Positions 1-7,178 of a DNA stretch of 64,000 nucleotides are shown here, one piece after another. Under the pieces are notes generated by a model that searched no databases, had not been told where the DNA came from, and was given only the letters and a program-made list of their open reading frames with translations. The DNA is from an uncultured Elusimicrobiales bacterium (GTDB taxonomy: Bacteria > Elusimicrobiota > Elusimicrobia > Elusimicrobiales > Elusimicrobiaceae): positions 124,001 to 188,000 of the forward strand of contig CALUXB010000001.1 of the NCBI GenBank assembly GCA_944324645.1. The letters are read 5' to 3'. Numbering within the stretch: position 1 is the stretch's first letter; each line of letters begins with the position of its first letter. The position numbers and the translations under genes are program-made.

Positions 1-114
1 AGGGCCATAGATTTCAGAATCGTCATAGCCCCAAGTTTCTTGCTGCGGCAAAGGAACAATGACGGGCTGTTTTTGGGTGTACATTCTATACAGTTCATTC
101 CAAGTCTTAAACAT
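1..114 (-). CDS. partial gene, N-terminal 38 codons only
   Basis: An open minus-strand frame starts at ATG (112-114) and runs off the window edge. It is preceded by a perfect AGGAGG (121-126) six bases upstream, so the start is well supported. The visible peptide begins MFKTWNELYRMYTQK and is hydrophilic with no signal peptide. I do not recognise the family from 38 residues. An 18-base box shared with two other units of this block lies 43 bases upstream, which suggests that this gene is co-regulated with the helicase and the NYN nuclease operon. Confidence 0.7.
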   Translation of the reverse strand, partial: MFKTWNELYRMYTQKQPVIVPLPQQETWGYDDSEIYGP

Positions 115-156
115 AACGGGCCTCCTTAGAGTAAGGGTGTAGCTAATAGAAGTTTT

Positions 157-174
157 AAACTGAAAAAACCTTAC
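157..174 (-). promoter_or_regulatory. shared upstream box, copy A
   Basis: Read on the minus strand this is GTAAGGTTTTTTCAGTTT, one base different from copies at 1640-1657 and 6439-6456. It lies 43 bases before the start at 114. TATACAAT directly precedes it, and an ACACCCTT segment follows at the same offset as in the other copies. Probably a promoter core or regulator site; its exact role is inference. Confidence 0.5.
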
Positions 175-195
175 ATTGTATAGGAGAAACAGGGT

Positions 196-1599
196 TTAAG
201 ATTCATCCGTTGCCGCTATCAAATGCCAGTAAAACGCTTCCACCCGCTCGTCTAGCAAAATATCGTCTGTATGCAAGGGCCTTTTGAGATATAACCCTTC
301 CAAACTGCGCACACGGCTTAATGCCACATAGGCCTGCCCGGCGCAAAAAGCGCCTTTTTGGTCCAGGTCCACCTGGCAGCAATCAAAACTCATTCCCTGC
401 GCTTTATGAATGGTAACGGCCCACGCCAGCTGCAGCGGAAACTGCCGGAAAAAACGGCTGCGGTCTTCTATTTGCCGGCCCAAAAAATCGGTAGAAATTT
501 TATACCAGCTGTGCCGCCCGATGGAAATGGTCCCAAATTCGGTAGCGACGCGTATGGCTTCCACTTCGCCGTCCGGGTCATAATCAAAAGCAGTTACTGT
601 ACCGACGGAACCATTGACCAGCGGCGCTTTGTTAAGCAGCATCATAACCCGGGCGCCTTTTTTGAGTTTAAGGCAAAGCGGTGCCGGGCAATTTTTTTCT
701 TTCCAGTCGCGGGGCAAGTCTTTTGCGTCGCTGTGGCGCGCGTAAATTTTAATTTCAGCCCCGGGCAGGCGGTCTAATTGCTGTTGGTTGATTTGGGTTA
801 CGCTCTCTTTGCGCGCGCATAAGCTGATGACGGGTGTTTTGGGCTCTACGGCGCGCTGGTTGAAATAGACCAGCGCCTGGCGCAAACTGTCAGAAGAGAG
901 CAGCTCCGTCAAATGCTGGGTAAATTGGGCATCTCTTTGCCTAAAGATCTGAGTAAATATAATATGGGCCAGATGCAGCGTTTTATAGCAGGCCGCATAA
1001 AATACATACGGCCCCGGATAGCGGCAGAGAAACAGGCGGTCCTGTTCCAGGATTTCCGTGTCTTGCAAGGGGTTTTCCGGCGTATGTTCGGCAGTAGGGC
1101 GCAAATCCCCGGCTGCCGAAGCGGGCGGGGGAGGCTCTTTGACCACCGGGGGGAGCTGGTTGAAATCCCCCACCAAAATAATCTGTTTGCCTCCAAAGGG
1201 AGCGTCTGATTCCAGCACATCTTGCAAAAGTTGGTCCAGCCGGTCAAAAATATCAGCCCGCACCATAGAAATTTCGTCTATGATAAACACATCGGCCTGT
1301 TTGAATTTGCGGCGCAGGTTGCGCCGGGCAAAAGCGGAGGGGCGTTTGTAAATATTTGTGGGGTCCAGCTGAAAATAGGCGTGCAAAGTTTGGCCCCCAA
1401 TATTTATTGCCGCCAGGCCGGTGGGTGCCAACAAGATGACGTTTTTGCCTTGTTCGTTTAACATTGCGGCGGCCTGTGCGATAAAAGTGGATTTGCCCGT
1501 GCCCGGCTTGCCGTGGATAAAGACATTTTTGCCTTTGTTAATCAGCCGGAAAGCCAGTTTGGCCTGCTCTGTAACGGCAAGGGGAGTGTTTGAAGACAT
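196..1599 (-). CDS. PIF1-like ATP-dependent DNA helicase
   Basis: A superfamily 1B helicase of the PIF1/RecD-like group, expected to translocate 5'-3' on DNA using ATP. Walker A GKPGTGKST lies near residues 30-38, Walker B/motif II DEISM near 108-112, motif III GDFNQLPPV near 146, and the C-terminal motifs TIHKAQGMSFD and AYVALSRV near 400-430. All helicase motifs look intact. The start at 1599 is preferred over the upstream ATG at 1605, because the AGGAG abuts 1605 with no spacing but is six bases from 1599. The gene is the only long intact one in the damaged block, and the shared box sits 41 bases upstream. Its physiological partner is unknown; bacterial PIF1s act in replication or recombination, or are carried by mobile elements. 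Confidence 0.9.
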   Translation of the reverse strand: MSSNTPLAVTEQAKLAFRLINKGKNVFIHGKPGTGKSTFIAQAAAMLNEQGKNVILLAPTGLAAINIGGQTLHAYFQLDPTNIYKRPSAFARRNLRRKFKQADVFIIDEISMVRADIFDRLDQLLQDVLESDAPFGGKQIILVGDFNQLPPVVKEPPPPASAAGDLRPTAEHTPENPLQDTEILEQDRLFLCRYPGPYVFYAACYKTLHLAHIIFTQIFRQRDAQFTQHLTELLSSDSLRQALVYFNQRAVEPKTPVISLCARKESVTQINQQQLDRLPGAEIKIYARHSDAKDLPRDWKEKNCPAPLCLKLKKGARVMMLLNKAPLVNGSVGTVTAFDYDPDGEVEAIRVATEFGTISIGRHSWYKISTDFLGRQIEDRSRFFRQFPLQLAWAVTIHKAQGMSFDCCQVDLDQKGAFCAGQAYVALSRVRSLEGLYLKRPLHTDDILLDERVEAFYWHLIAATDES

Positions 1600-1639
1600 A
1601 GCCATCTCCTATAAAAAGGGTTTGTATAGGATAGGCTTG

Positions 1640-1657
1640 AAACTGAAAAAATCTTAC
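1640..1657 (-). promoter_or_regulatory. shared upstream box, copy B
   Basis: Minus-strand GTAAGATTTTTTCAGTTT, identical to copy C at 6439-6456, 41 bases before the helicase start. Eleven bases after CAGTTT comes TATACA, then AACCCTTTTTATAGGAG. Unlike copies A and C it lacks the TATACAAT immediately upstream, which argues that the box itself, rather than that hexamer, is the conserved element. Confidence 0.5.
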
Positions 1658-1806
1658 GGAAAAACCTCTGCTCAGAGCGGGGGTTTTTGGGCAACGGGCT
1701 AGACTTGTGGGATATACCAGCTACACCCCCGGCGGTGAGCCGGGGGAAGAAGCATTAACGGCGGGTGAAGCAATTTGGCAGTATGCACCGCCTGCCTAAA
1801 GCGCCC

Positions 1807-1836
1807 AAAAAGGGCAGGAGAACGGGACCTGCCCTG
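1807..1836 (-). terminator. intrinsic terminator of the kinase/TPR unit
   Basis: On the minus strand GGGCAGG and CCTGCCC form a 7-bp stem around a nine-base loop, followed by TTTTT. It lies 29 bases beyond the end of the TPR coding sequence at 1865 and separates that unit from the helicase. A second GC-rich hairpin without a T tract (CCCCCGGC/GCCGGGGG) is at 1726-1746. I see no gene in 1600-1864. Confidence 0.6.
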
Positions 1837-1864
1837 ACGGTGAAAAGAGTAAAGGGCCGCGGTG

Positions 1865-3879
1865 TTATAGCCCCAGCTCGTGCATTTTGTTTTCTGTTTC
1901 CTGTGCTTTTTGGGGCTGATTGGCTTTCTGATAGGCCTTAATCAGCGTAAGGTAATAGGCTTTATGGGCAGGGTTTAATTTTACCGCGGTGGCGGCGTCT
2001 TGAACAGCCTGTGCATAGGACTTAAGCAGTATGTTTAATTCAGCGCGGCTATTATAGGCGGCGGCGTAATTGGGGTTGAGCTCCAGGGCTTTATTGTAGT
2101 CTTGCAGTGCGCCTGTGGCGTCTCCTAAGTCGTTTTTTAGTACACCACGGCCGTTATAGATATCAGCATCGTTAGGACTAATTTTTAGGGCTTTGTTATA
2201 GTCTTGCAGTGCGCCGTTTTTATCTCCCAAATTTCGCTTCAAGTTGGCGCGGTTGTTGTAGGCGTCAGCATTATCGGGGTTGAGTTCCAGCGCTTTATTG
2301 TAATCTTGCATAGCGCCTTCATAATCTGTCAGTTCTCGTTTGAGGTTAGCGCGGTTGCTATAGATGACGGCATTATCGGGGCTGATTTCCAGGGCTTTAT
2401 TATAGTCTTGTAATGCGCCGTTTTTATCTCCTAAATTTTGCTTCAAATTGCCGCGATTTTATAGGCGTTAGCAGAATGAGGATCAATTTCCAAAGCTTTA
2501 TTATAATCTTTCATAGCTCCAATCATATCTTTCAAGTCGCTTTTTAAGTTAGCGCGGTTGTTATATACGTGAGCATTATTGGGGTTGAGTTCTAAAGCTT
2601 TATTATAATCTTGCAGTGCGCCGTTTTTATCTTCCAAACTCCGCTTCAAGTTGGCACGGTTGTAATAGGCGGCAGCATAATTGGGGTTGAGTTCCAGCGC
2701 TTTATTGTAATCTTACATAGCTCCGTCCGTATCTTTCAAGTTGTCTTTCAGCATACCGCGGTTGTTGTAGGCGGCAACATAATTGGGGTTGAGTTCTAGT
2801 ACTTTATTGTAGTCTTGCAGTGCACCTTCCGTATATTTCAAGTCGCTTTTCACTATACCACAGTTGTAATAGGCGGCAGCATAATTGGGATTGATTTCCA
2901 ATGCTTTATTGTAATTACACAATGCTTTTTCATTGTCTTTTAATGCTTGCAACCCCAGGCCCTTATAAAAATAATCTTCTGCTTGCATCGCAGGAATAGG
3001 CAGCTCTTCCAAGCGGTTGGGCAGGTAGGCCAATTCCAGCGCTTTTTTCAGGGCTGTAAAATCTGCATAGCGTTGGGCGGGGTCTTTATGCAAACATTTT
3101 TGCAAAATAGCGCTGCAGGGGCTGGCTTGCAGCAGGGTGTCATAGGTGCTGTTGCTGCCGGTGGCTGTTTGGTCTGTCAAAGAGGCGCCGCCGTTTAACA
3201 TTTGATAGAGCACTAGCCCAAACGAATAGATATCGCTTTGCGGGGTAAGCGGCGTGCCGGGCGTGCTGAGTTCCGGCGGGCGATAGCCCAAGGTGCCGCC
3301 TTTTTTATCCAGCCCGGCCAAACCAAAATCCCCTATTTTCAGATGCCCTTGCGGCGTAATAAAGAGGTTAGAGGGTTTAATGTCCTTGTGGGCTTTCATT
3401 CCCTGCCGGTTGAGGTATTCCATCCCCCGGCAAAACTCTATGGCCCAGCGCAAACATTCTGCTTGGCTTAAGCGCCGTTGGCTCATCAGCCGGGCCAAGG
3501 TGCTGCCTTGCACGTTCTCTTCTATGCTTTTGGGCTGGGGGCCTATAAACTCCATTACGATACAATAGCGGCCGTTTTCCTGCGTTACCGTGCGGGTATA
3601 GACCAGATGCGGGTGTTTCTCCAAAGCCAGAGAAAAGAGCGCTTCCTGTTTCAGAATTTCTTCGTATTTACTATCCCCGGCGGGAACCGTTTTTAATGCG
3701 TAAAATATTTTATCGCGCTTATCTTGGCAAAAGAACACTTGGCCCATACCGCCTTCTAAGGCTTCGGAGAAAATAGTGAAATATTCCGCCAGCGTTTGGC
3801 CTTTGGTATCGGCCATCAGGTATTGCTGTAACTCCTGGGAAGGGCGTTCTTCTTGGCTGAAATAAGTGGTGCCGCTCAT
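1865..3879 (-). pseudogene. Ser/Thr protein kinase with C-terminal TPR array, broken by a stop and a frameshift
   Basis: The N-terminal kinase domain (ORF 3879-2713) has GGMGQVFF as glycine loop, FYALKTV with the ATP-binding Lys, HKDIKPSN as catalytic loop (HRD changed to HKD) and DFGLA. About ten 34-residue TPR units of the type GALQDYNKALELNPN follow. Translation stops at TAA 2713-2715, where sister repeats have CAA or AAA after GAM. The TPR frame resumes downstream, then loses one base around 2455-2461 (AAAA where sister repeats need a five-base AAYAA), and continues in a third frame to 1865. As it stands, a kinase with one or two TPR units could still be made. It lies five bases after the FHA-like gene, a common pairing because FHA domains bind phosphothreonine. 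Assembly error is possible in the near-identical repeats. Confidence 0.75.
1985..2915 (-). repeat. 102-bp tandem DNA repeats encoding TPRs
   Basis: The segment TTTATTGTAATCTTGCA and close variants recur about every 102 bases (near 2091, 2194, 2296, 2398, 2500, 2602, 2704, 2806 and 2908), matching one 34-residue TPR each. The high nucleotide identity between units makes slippage or recombination likely and could explain the nonsense and frameshift lesions inside this array. Confidence 0.8.
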
Positions 3880-3883
3880 AAAA

Positions 3884-4511
3884 TTACCTCTCTGCTAAAA
3901 TGGTGCTTTTATTGACATAGCTTTGGACACTGGTTTGCACGGAGCGCCCTGCTTTGATTTCTATATACCAACCAAAAGGCAGCCGCCCCAACAGCGGGTG
4001 CTCTACCCCGCCGAAGGGATGCCCCTGATAACAGAGGCGGGTGCTGTCTATCAGCCCCACCCCCACCAGGCTGCTTAGCGGAATTTGCTGTGTGCCCAAC
4101 GGGCGGAAGGTATGAGCCAAAAAGTTTTGGCAAGAAAGTTTTTCCCCTTGCAGCAGGAGCGGAATCCGTTTATTCAGTTCGGAGCAAAAATCTTCTTTGC
4201 GCAGATAAAACAGTTGTTGCCCTTTCTTTTGCTGTTCTGCAGGCAGGCCGCTTGCCGCCTTGGAAGTAGGCGACGGGGGAAACTGGCCCTCCTGCCGAAA
4301 GCAGCCAATCCTTCTTCTCTTTGTCGTATCTAAAATGAAGCATCGTGCGGGAAAGACGGTGTTCGTCATCGGGGCAGACATTAATGTCCGGCACGGCAAT
4401 ATGGTCTTGCTGCAGTCGTCCTAGCGTAACCACGGGGTAGCGCAGGGCGTTTAGAATATAACTGTTTTCAGCGCCACAAATGCACCGAACGGAAATCTCA
4501 TAACTCATCAT
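3884..4511 (-). pseudogene. FHA-domain-like protein, frameshifted
   Basis: The N-terminal frame (4511-4170) contains an FHA-like core, YPVVTLGR then DDEHRLSRTMLHFRY and DWLLSAGG. This recalls the FHA pattern of a GR strand followed by S-R-x-x-H-type residues, although the usual SxxH is here SRTMLH. The second half of the domain (QLFYLRKEDF, LLLQGEKLSC) and a C-terminal tail to 3884 lie in the +1 frame. One extra base in the C5/G5 run at 4275-4279 would restore a continuous protein of about 208 residues. The start ATGATG at 4511/4508 overlaps the stop of the upstream gene as ATGA, indicating translational coupling. Placement before the kinase fits a phosphothreonine reader. The family call is moderate. 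Confidence 0.55.
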
Positions 4512-5949
4512 AAAGTATCTCCTTCCAAAATGGTGGAAAACATACTGTTTCGCAAGGTATAGTTTTGCGGTAAATTTTTGGTTTTATCCCATAAGTTTTT
4601 AGCTTCTTGCAATTGACCGGCTTGCATATAAGCAATCAGCAAATAAAAAGTATTTAGTTCACACGGGTTTTTTTGGTATTGCTGCCGGTAGCGGCAAATC
4701 AGGTCCTGTTGCCGGGTATGCTGGATGGAACGGGCATCGGCTCGGTGGCGGGCATAGGGGGAGGGGGTTTGCCCATACCGCCACGAGATTTGCTCTTGGC
4801 GGTAGAGGAGCTTTTCCTCCAGCTCTGCCAGCCCTTTTTTGCACCGGGCACACTGATTGAGATGGGCATAAAAAGCGTCGGTATCCGTGCGGGCGGCGAA
4901 GGCCTTGCCTTCCCCTTTGGCCTTGCTGTAGGCCAACTGGACCAATAAGGTCTCAAACAGCCCGCAGCCATATTGCGGACGCTGGATAATTAACATTGCA
5001 TCCCGCCGGGTATAATATTGGGGGGGAATGGGTTGCAGCTGGGCAGGAATCATTACATTGGCAATACTTTTGGCCAAAATATTGCGGATAGGTGCTTCGG
5101 TCTCGGTCCATATAATATGGCTAAAAAGGGCCGTTTTCATATGTTCTTTATCCCGCGTGATATTTTTGGTAAATGCACCCTGTTTTTTATATAGCGTATA
5201 AATGGCCCTCTCGGAAATGCGGTCTTTATAGGCTAACTCTTCTGCATAGTATTTTTGCAAGATGTCCCATAACAAATTTTCAGCTTCAAAAGTCCATATC
5301 AAGTGGTATTTGGTGGCAAAATACAGCCGGCTGCCGTGTTTTTCTTCTTTCTTGTTGGCTAAAGCTTGCAGGCGTTCTTTTAATCCTACGGGCAGATGCG
5401 CCGGAGGCTGGACGGAGGCTTTTTGCGTCCAATTACGGCGGGCCAAAAAGGCAGCAAAGAAGCGTTTGCGGTCGCTGTCGGTAAGAGCGGCCAGGGCTTG
5501 GATTATTTTTTCTTCTGTTTCTGTGGGCAGTATATTCCCTGCAGAAAAAGAATTGCCGGGCGCACTCTGTTCTATCTCTTGTCGCTGTGTAAAAGGCGTC
5601 AGCAAACGTTCGTCTATGGAGAGAAAGCCCCCGTCTTCTGTTTCTCTTTCAAAGGGCTCTCTCTTGTAGCTGTCTTGGCCCAAATGCCCCAAATAGTCGG
5701 CATCCGGGGCCGGGGCATAATCCTGACTGACGGCTTGGCAGAATTGGGCAACGTCTTCCAAAGTCAGAAAAGTGGCGTTGTTTTCATCAAAAAACCCCGT
5801 TCTGCCAGGCGGTCCAAACAAAAATCCGCGCGGGCCTCCTTGGCTTCGGTATTTTTATCTGTGCGGCAAACAAGGTTTTTAATATATTCCCTTAAGCGTT
5901 CACACGCTTGCGGGCTGCCGCGAAACATTTGTAATGTAAATTTTTCCAT
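4508..5949 (-). pseudogene. unknown protein with HxxxCxxC zinc-finger-like motif, frameshifted near its N-terminus
   Basis: The start is ATG 5949 (AAGGG eight bases upstream). About 52 residues later the frame breaks in the A6/C4 run at 5789-5798; adding one T on the coding strand joins AERGF to FDENNATFLTLEDV and gives a continuous protein of about 480 residues. Near the middle, AHLNQCARCKKG has the H-x3-C-x2-C spacing of the anti-sigma zinc finger (zf-HC2) family. The C-terminal part has a TPR-like helix pair (YLLIAYMQAGQLQEAKNLW). No membrane segment is visible. The rest matches nothing I know. It is coupled to the FHA-like gene downstream (ATGA overlap), so the unit reads zinc finger - FHA - kinase. 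A regulatory or scaffold role is only inference. Confidence 0.55.
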
Positions 5950-5989
5950 AGGAAATGCCCTTGTGTCTAGAGTAAAATCTATCTCCTAT

Positions 5990-6391
5990 TTAAGCATATT
6001 CCATTATCGTGTGGTCCAGGTTGCTTAAAAAAGCATAGACGGATTGAATGAGGGCTCCGTATGATTTGCATTTTTCTATTAATTCCCGGTCTTGCGTAAT
6101 AACCGTGGGCTGCGTTTGGGAGTATTGCATCGTTTCATATACGGAGTTCACAATCAAATCATCGGCTTTTTTATACTTGGAAAAGTGCAGCTCCACATTG
6201 TTGCTGTGTGGCAAAGCCCGTTTGGGACCGTCAAAATATAACTCTATACGGTATGCGTTGTGCCTGTTGAAATAAGAAACCGCCCGGATTAAGCGCTGGC
6301 TCCATTTATTCTCCGTAGCAAAATCATCTTTGCCCGTAAAGCGGAAAAGTTTGCGTACCACATTGGATCCGTCTATAATTATCGTTTTCAT
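5990..6391 (-). CDS. NYN/YacP-like PIN-fold ribonuclease
   Basis: A 133-residue protein with the NYN/YacP layout: IIDGSNVVRK at the N-terminus (first acidic ligand), YFDGPKRALP in the middle, KADDLIVNSVYE and VITQDRELIEKC towards the end. These supply the acidic residues that bind metal in PIN-fold nucleases. YacP-type proteins act on RNA; the substrate here cannot be inferred. The start ATG 6391 has TATAGGAG eight bases upstream. It is the first gene of a minus-strand run with the zinc-finger, FHA and kinase genes, and it is intact while those three are not. Copy C of the shared box lies 48 bases upstream. Confidence 0.8.
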   Translation of the reverse strand: MKTIIIDGSNVVRKLFRFTGKDDFATENKWSQRLIRAVSYFNRHNAYRIELYFDGPKRALPHSNNVELHFSKYKKADDLIVNSVYETMQYSQTQPTVITQDRELIEKCKSYGALIQSVYAFLSNLDHTIMEYA

Positions 6392-6438
6392 AATTTTCTC
6401 CTATATACTGTAAAATAAGGTGTTACAATAAGAGAATA

Positions 6439-6456
6439 AAACTGAAAAAATCTTAC
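6439..6456 (-). promoter_or_regulatory. shared upstream box, copy C
   Basis: Minus-strand GTAAGATTTTTTCAGTTT, identical to copy B and one base from copy A, 48 bases before the NYN nuclease. Together with copy A it shares a further ATTGTATAGG on its outer flank, so those two copies match over about 28 bases. Eleven bases after CAGTTT lies TGTAACACCTTA, comparable to the segment in the other copies. Confidence 0.5.
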
Positions 6457-6515
6457 ATTGTATAGGGAAAAATGTATAGCAATCGCGGGAATGGACTGCG
6501 CAAGGAGGTGGCTAG

Positions 6516-6816
6516 ATGTTCGGCCAATACCGGAGGGGACCGGCGGAACGGTATAGATACTATCATTGTAAGCGGCATTGGGTGTTCAGATAGTGAGAAA
6601 AGAGCTGGTAGGCCCTACAGCCGGGGGCTTGCTCGGGCTTAAAAAGTGTTACCGGGAAGCGGATAATTACGGTAAGGCGGACTTATTACGTGCGGTAGGG
6701 GCCAAGTTCCTGCTTACGCAAGACAATCAAATTGTGGTGGAGTATAAAGAGCCGTTTAAGGCCATTTATGAAGCCAAGCATTTGGCCCAAACAGACGCCA
6801 AAGAGCCGGAAAGGGA
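6516..6816 (+). pseudogene. remnant of a large serine recombinase C-terminus
   Basis: Two short pieces in different frames resemble the end of a large serine recombinase. The first (6516-6593) includes ERYRYYHCKRHW, similar to the YRC zinc-ribbon strand of that family. The second (about 6596-6800) includes ADLLRAVGAKFLL and NQIVVEYKEPFKAIYE, typical of the last strand and helix. There is no resolvase catalytic domain and no start signal; the second frame runs on through a terminator hairpin. I read it as a decayed relic next to tRNA-His. The family assignment is from memory of the C-terminal pattern and is moderate. Confidence 0.45.
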
Positions 6817-6850
6817 TAAAAAAACAGCCCTCTTAAACCGGGGCTGTTTA
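6817..6850 (-). terminator. intrinsic terminator downstream of tRNA-His
   Basis: On the minus strand AAACAGCCC and GGGCTGTTT form a 9-bp stem followed by seven T residues. It lies 58 bases beyond the CCA end of tRNA-His and is oriented to end that transcript. It sits inside the relic recombinase frame, which supports the view that this frame is not translated to its end. Confidence 0.75.
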
Positions 6851-6907
6851 GAAATCTACGATGATAAAAGCGCTCAAAGCGCATCTAAAAGTTGTAGCAG
6901 AAATTAT

Positions 6908-6985
6908 TGGGGTGGATGACGAGATTTGAACCCGCGACCTCCGGTTCCACAGACCGGCGCTCTAACCAGCTGAGCTACATCCACC
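6908..6985 (-). tRNA. tRNA-His (GTG)
   Basis: The minus strand from 6985 to 6911 folds as a 75-base tRNA. The anticodon loop is CTGTGGA with anticodon GTG, the D arm is GCTCAGCTGGTTAGAGC and the T loop is GGTTCAAATC. The acceptor GTGGATG pairs perfectly with CATCCAC, and an extra 5' G faces the C discriminator, the diagnostic G-1:C73 pair of tRNA-His. The CCA end is encoded (6908-6910). Confidence 0.97.
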
Positions 6986-7092
6986 ATAAAAACAATAATT
7001 GTATATTCATTCTACTATTTTTAGTTTTCTTTAGGCAAATAAACCTAAGGCTAAGAAGCCCGTCTGCCTCGCATCTGCCACCCGGCTATAAG

Positions 7093-7126
7093 TTGAGCGA
7101 ACTGGCATAGTAAGCAGTTCGCTCAA
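7093..7126. repeat. 12-bp perfect inverted repeat
   Basis: Arms TTGAGCGAACTG (7093-7104) and CAGTTCGCTCAA (7115-7126) flank a ten-base loop. It lies 53 bases beyond the end of the GGDEF-EAL gene. No T tract follows on either strand, so it is a stem that may stabilise the 3' end rather than a standard terminator. Confidence 0.6.
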
Positions 7127-7178
7127 AACAATTTACTTATTTCAGATATACACATCAAAAGCATATCCGGAACTATTT

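Noticed and set aside
1985-2915. Regular 102-bp repeats resembling a CRISPR or satellite array
   Set aside because: The spacing equals 34 codons, the units encode clean TPR sequence in one direction, and there are no unique spacers between short direct repeats.
5789-5798. Programmed ribosomal frameshift at the homopolymer run
   Set aside because: No stimulatory structure or Shine-Dalgarno-like element is evident, and two neighbouring genes have unrelated lesions, so decay or assembly error is simpler.
6578-6919. 113-residue ORF running into tRNA-His
   Set aside because: It starts at TTG without a ribosome site, passes through a terminator hairpin and ends inside the tRNA gene; only the central part resembles a recombinase end.
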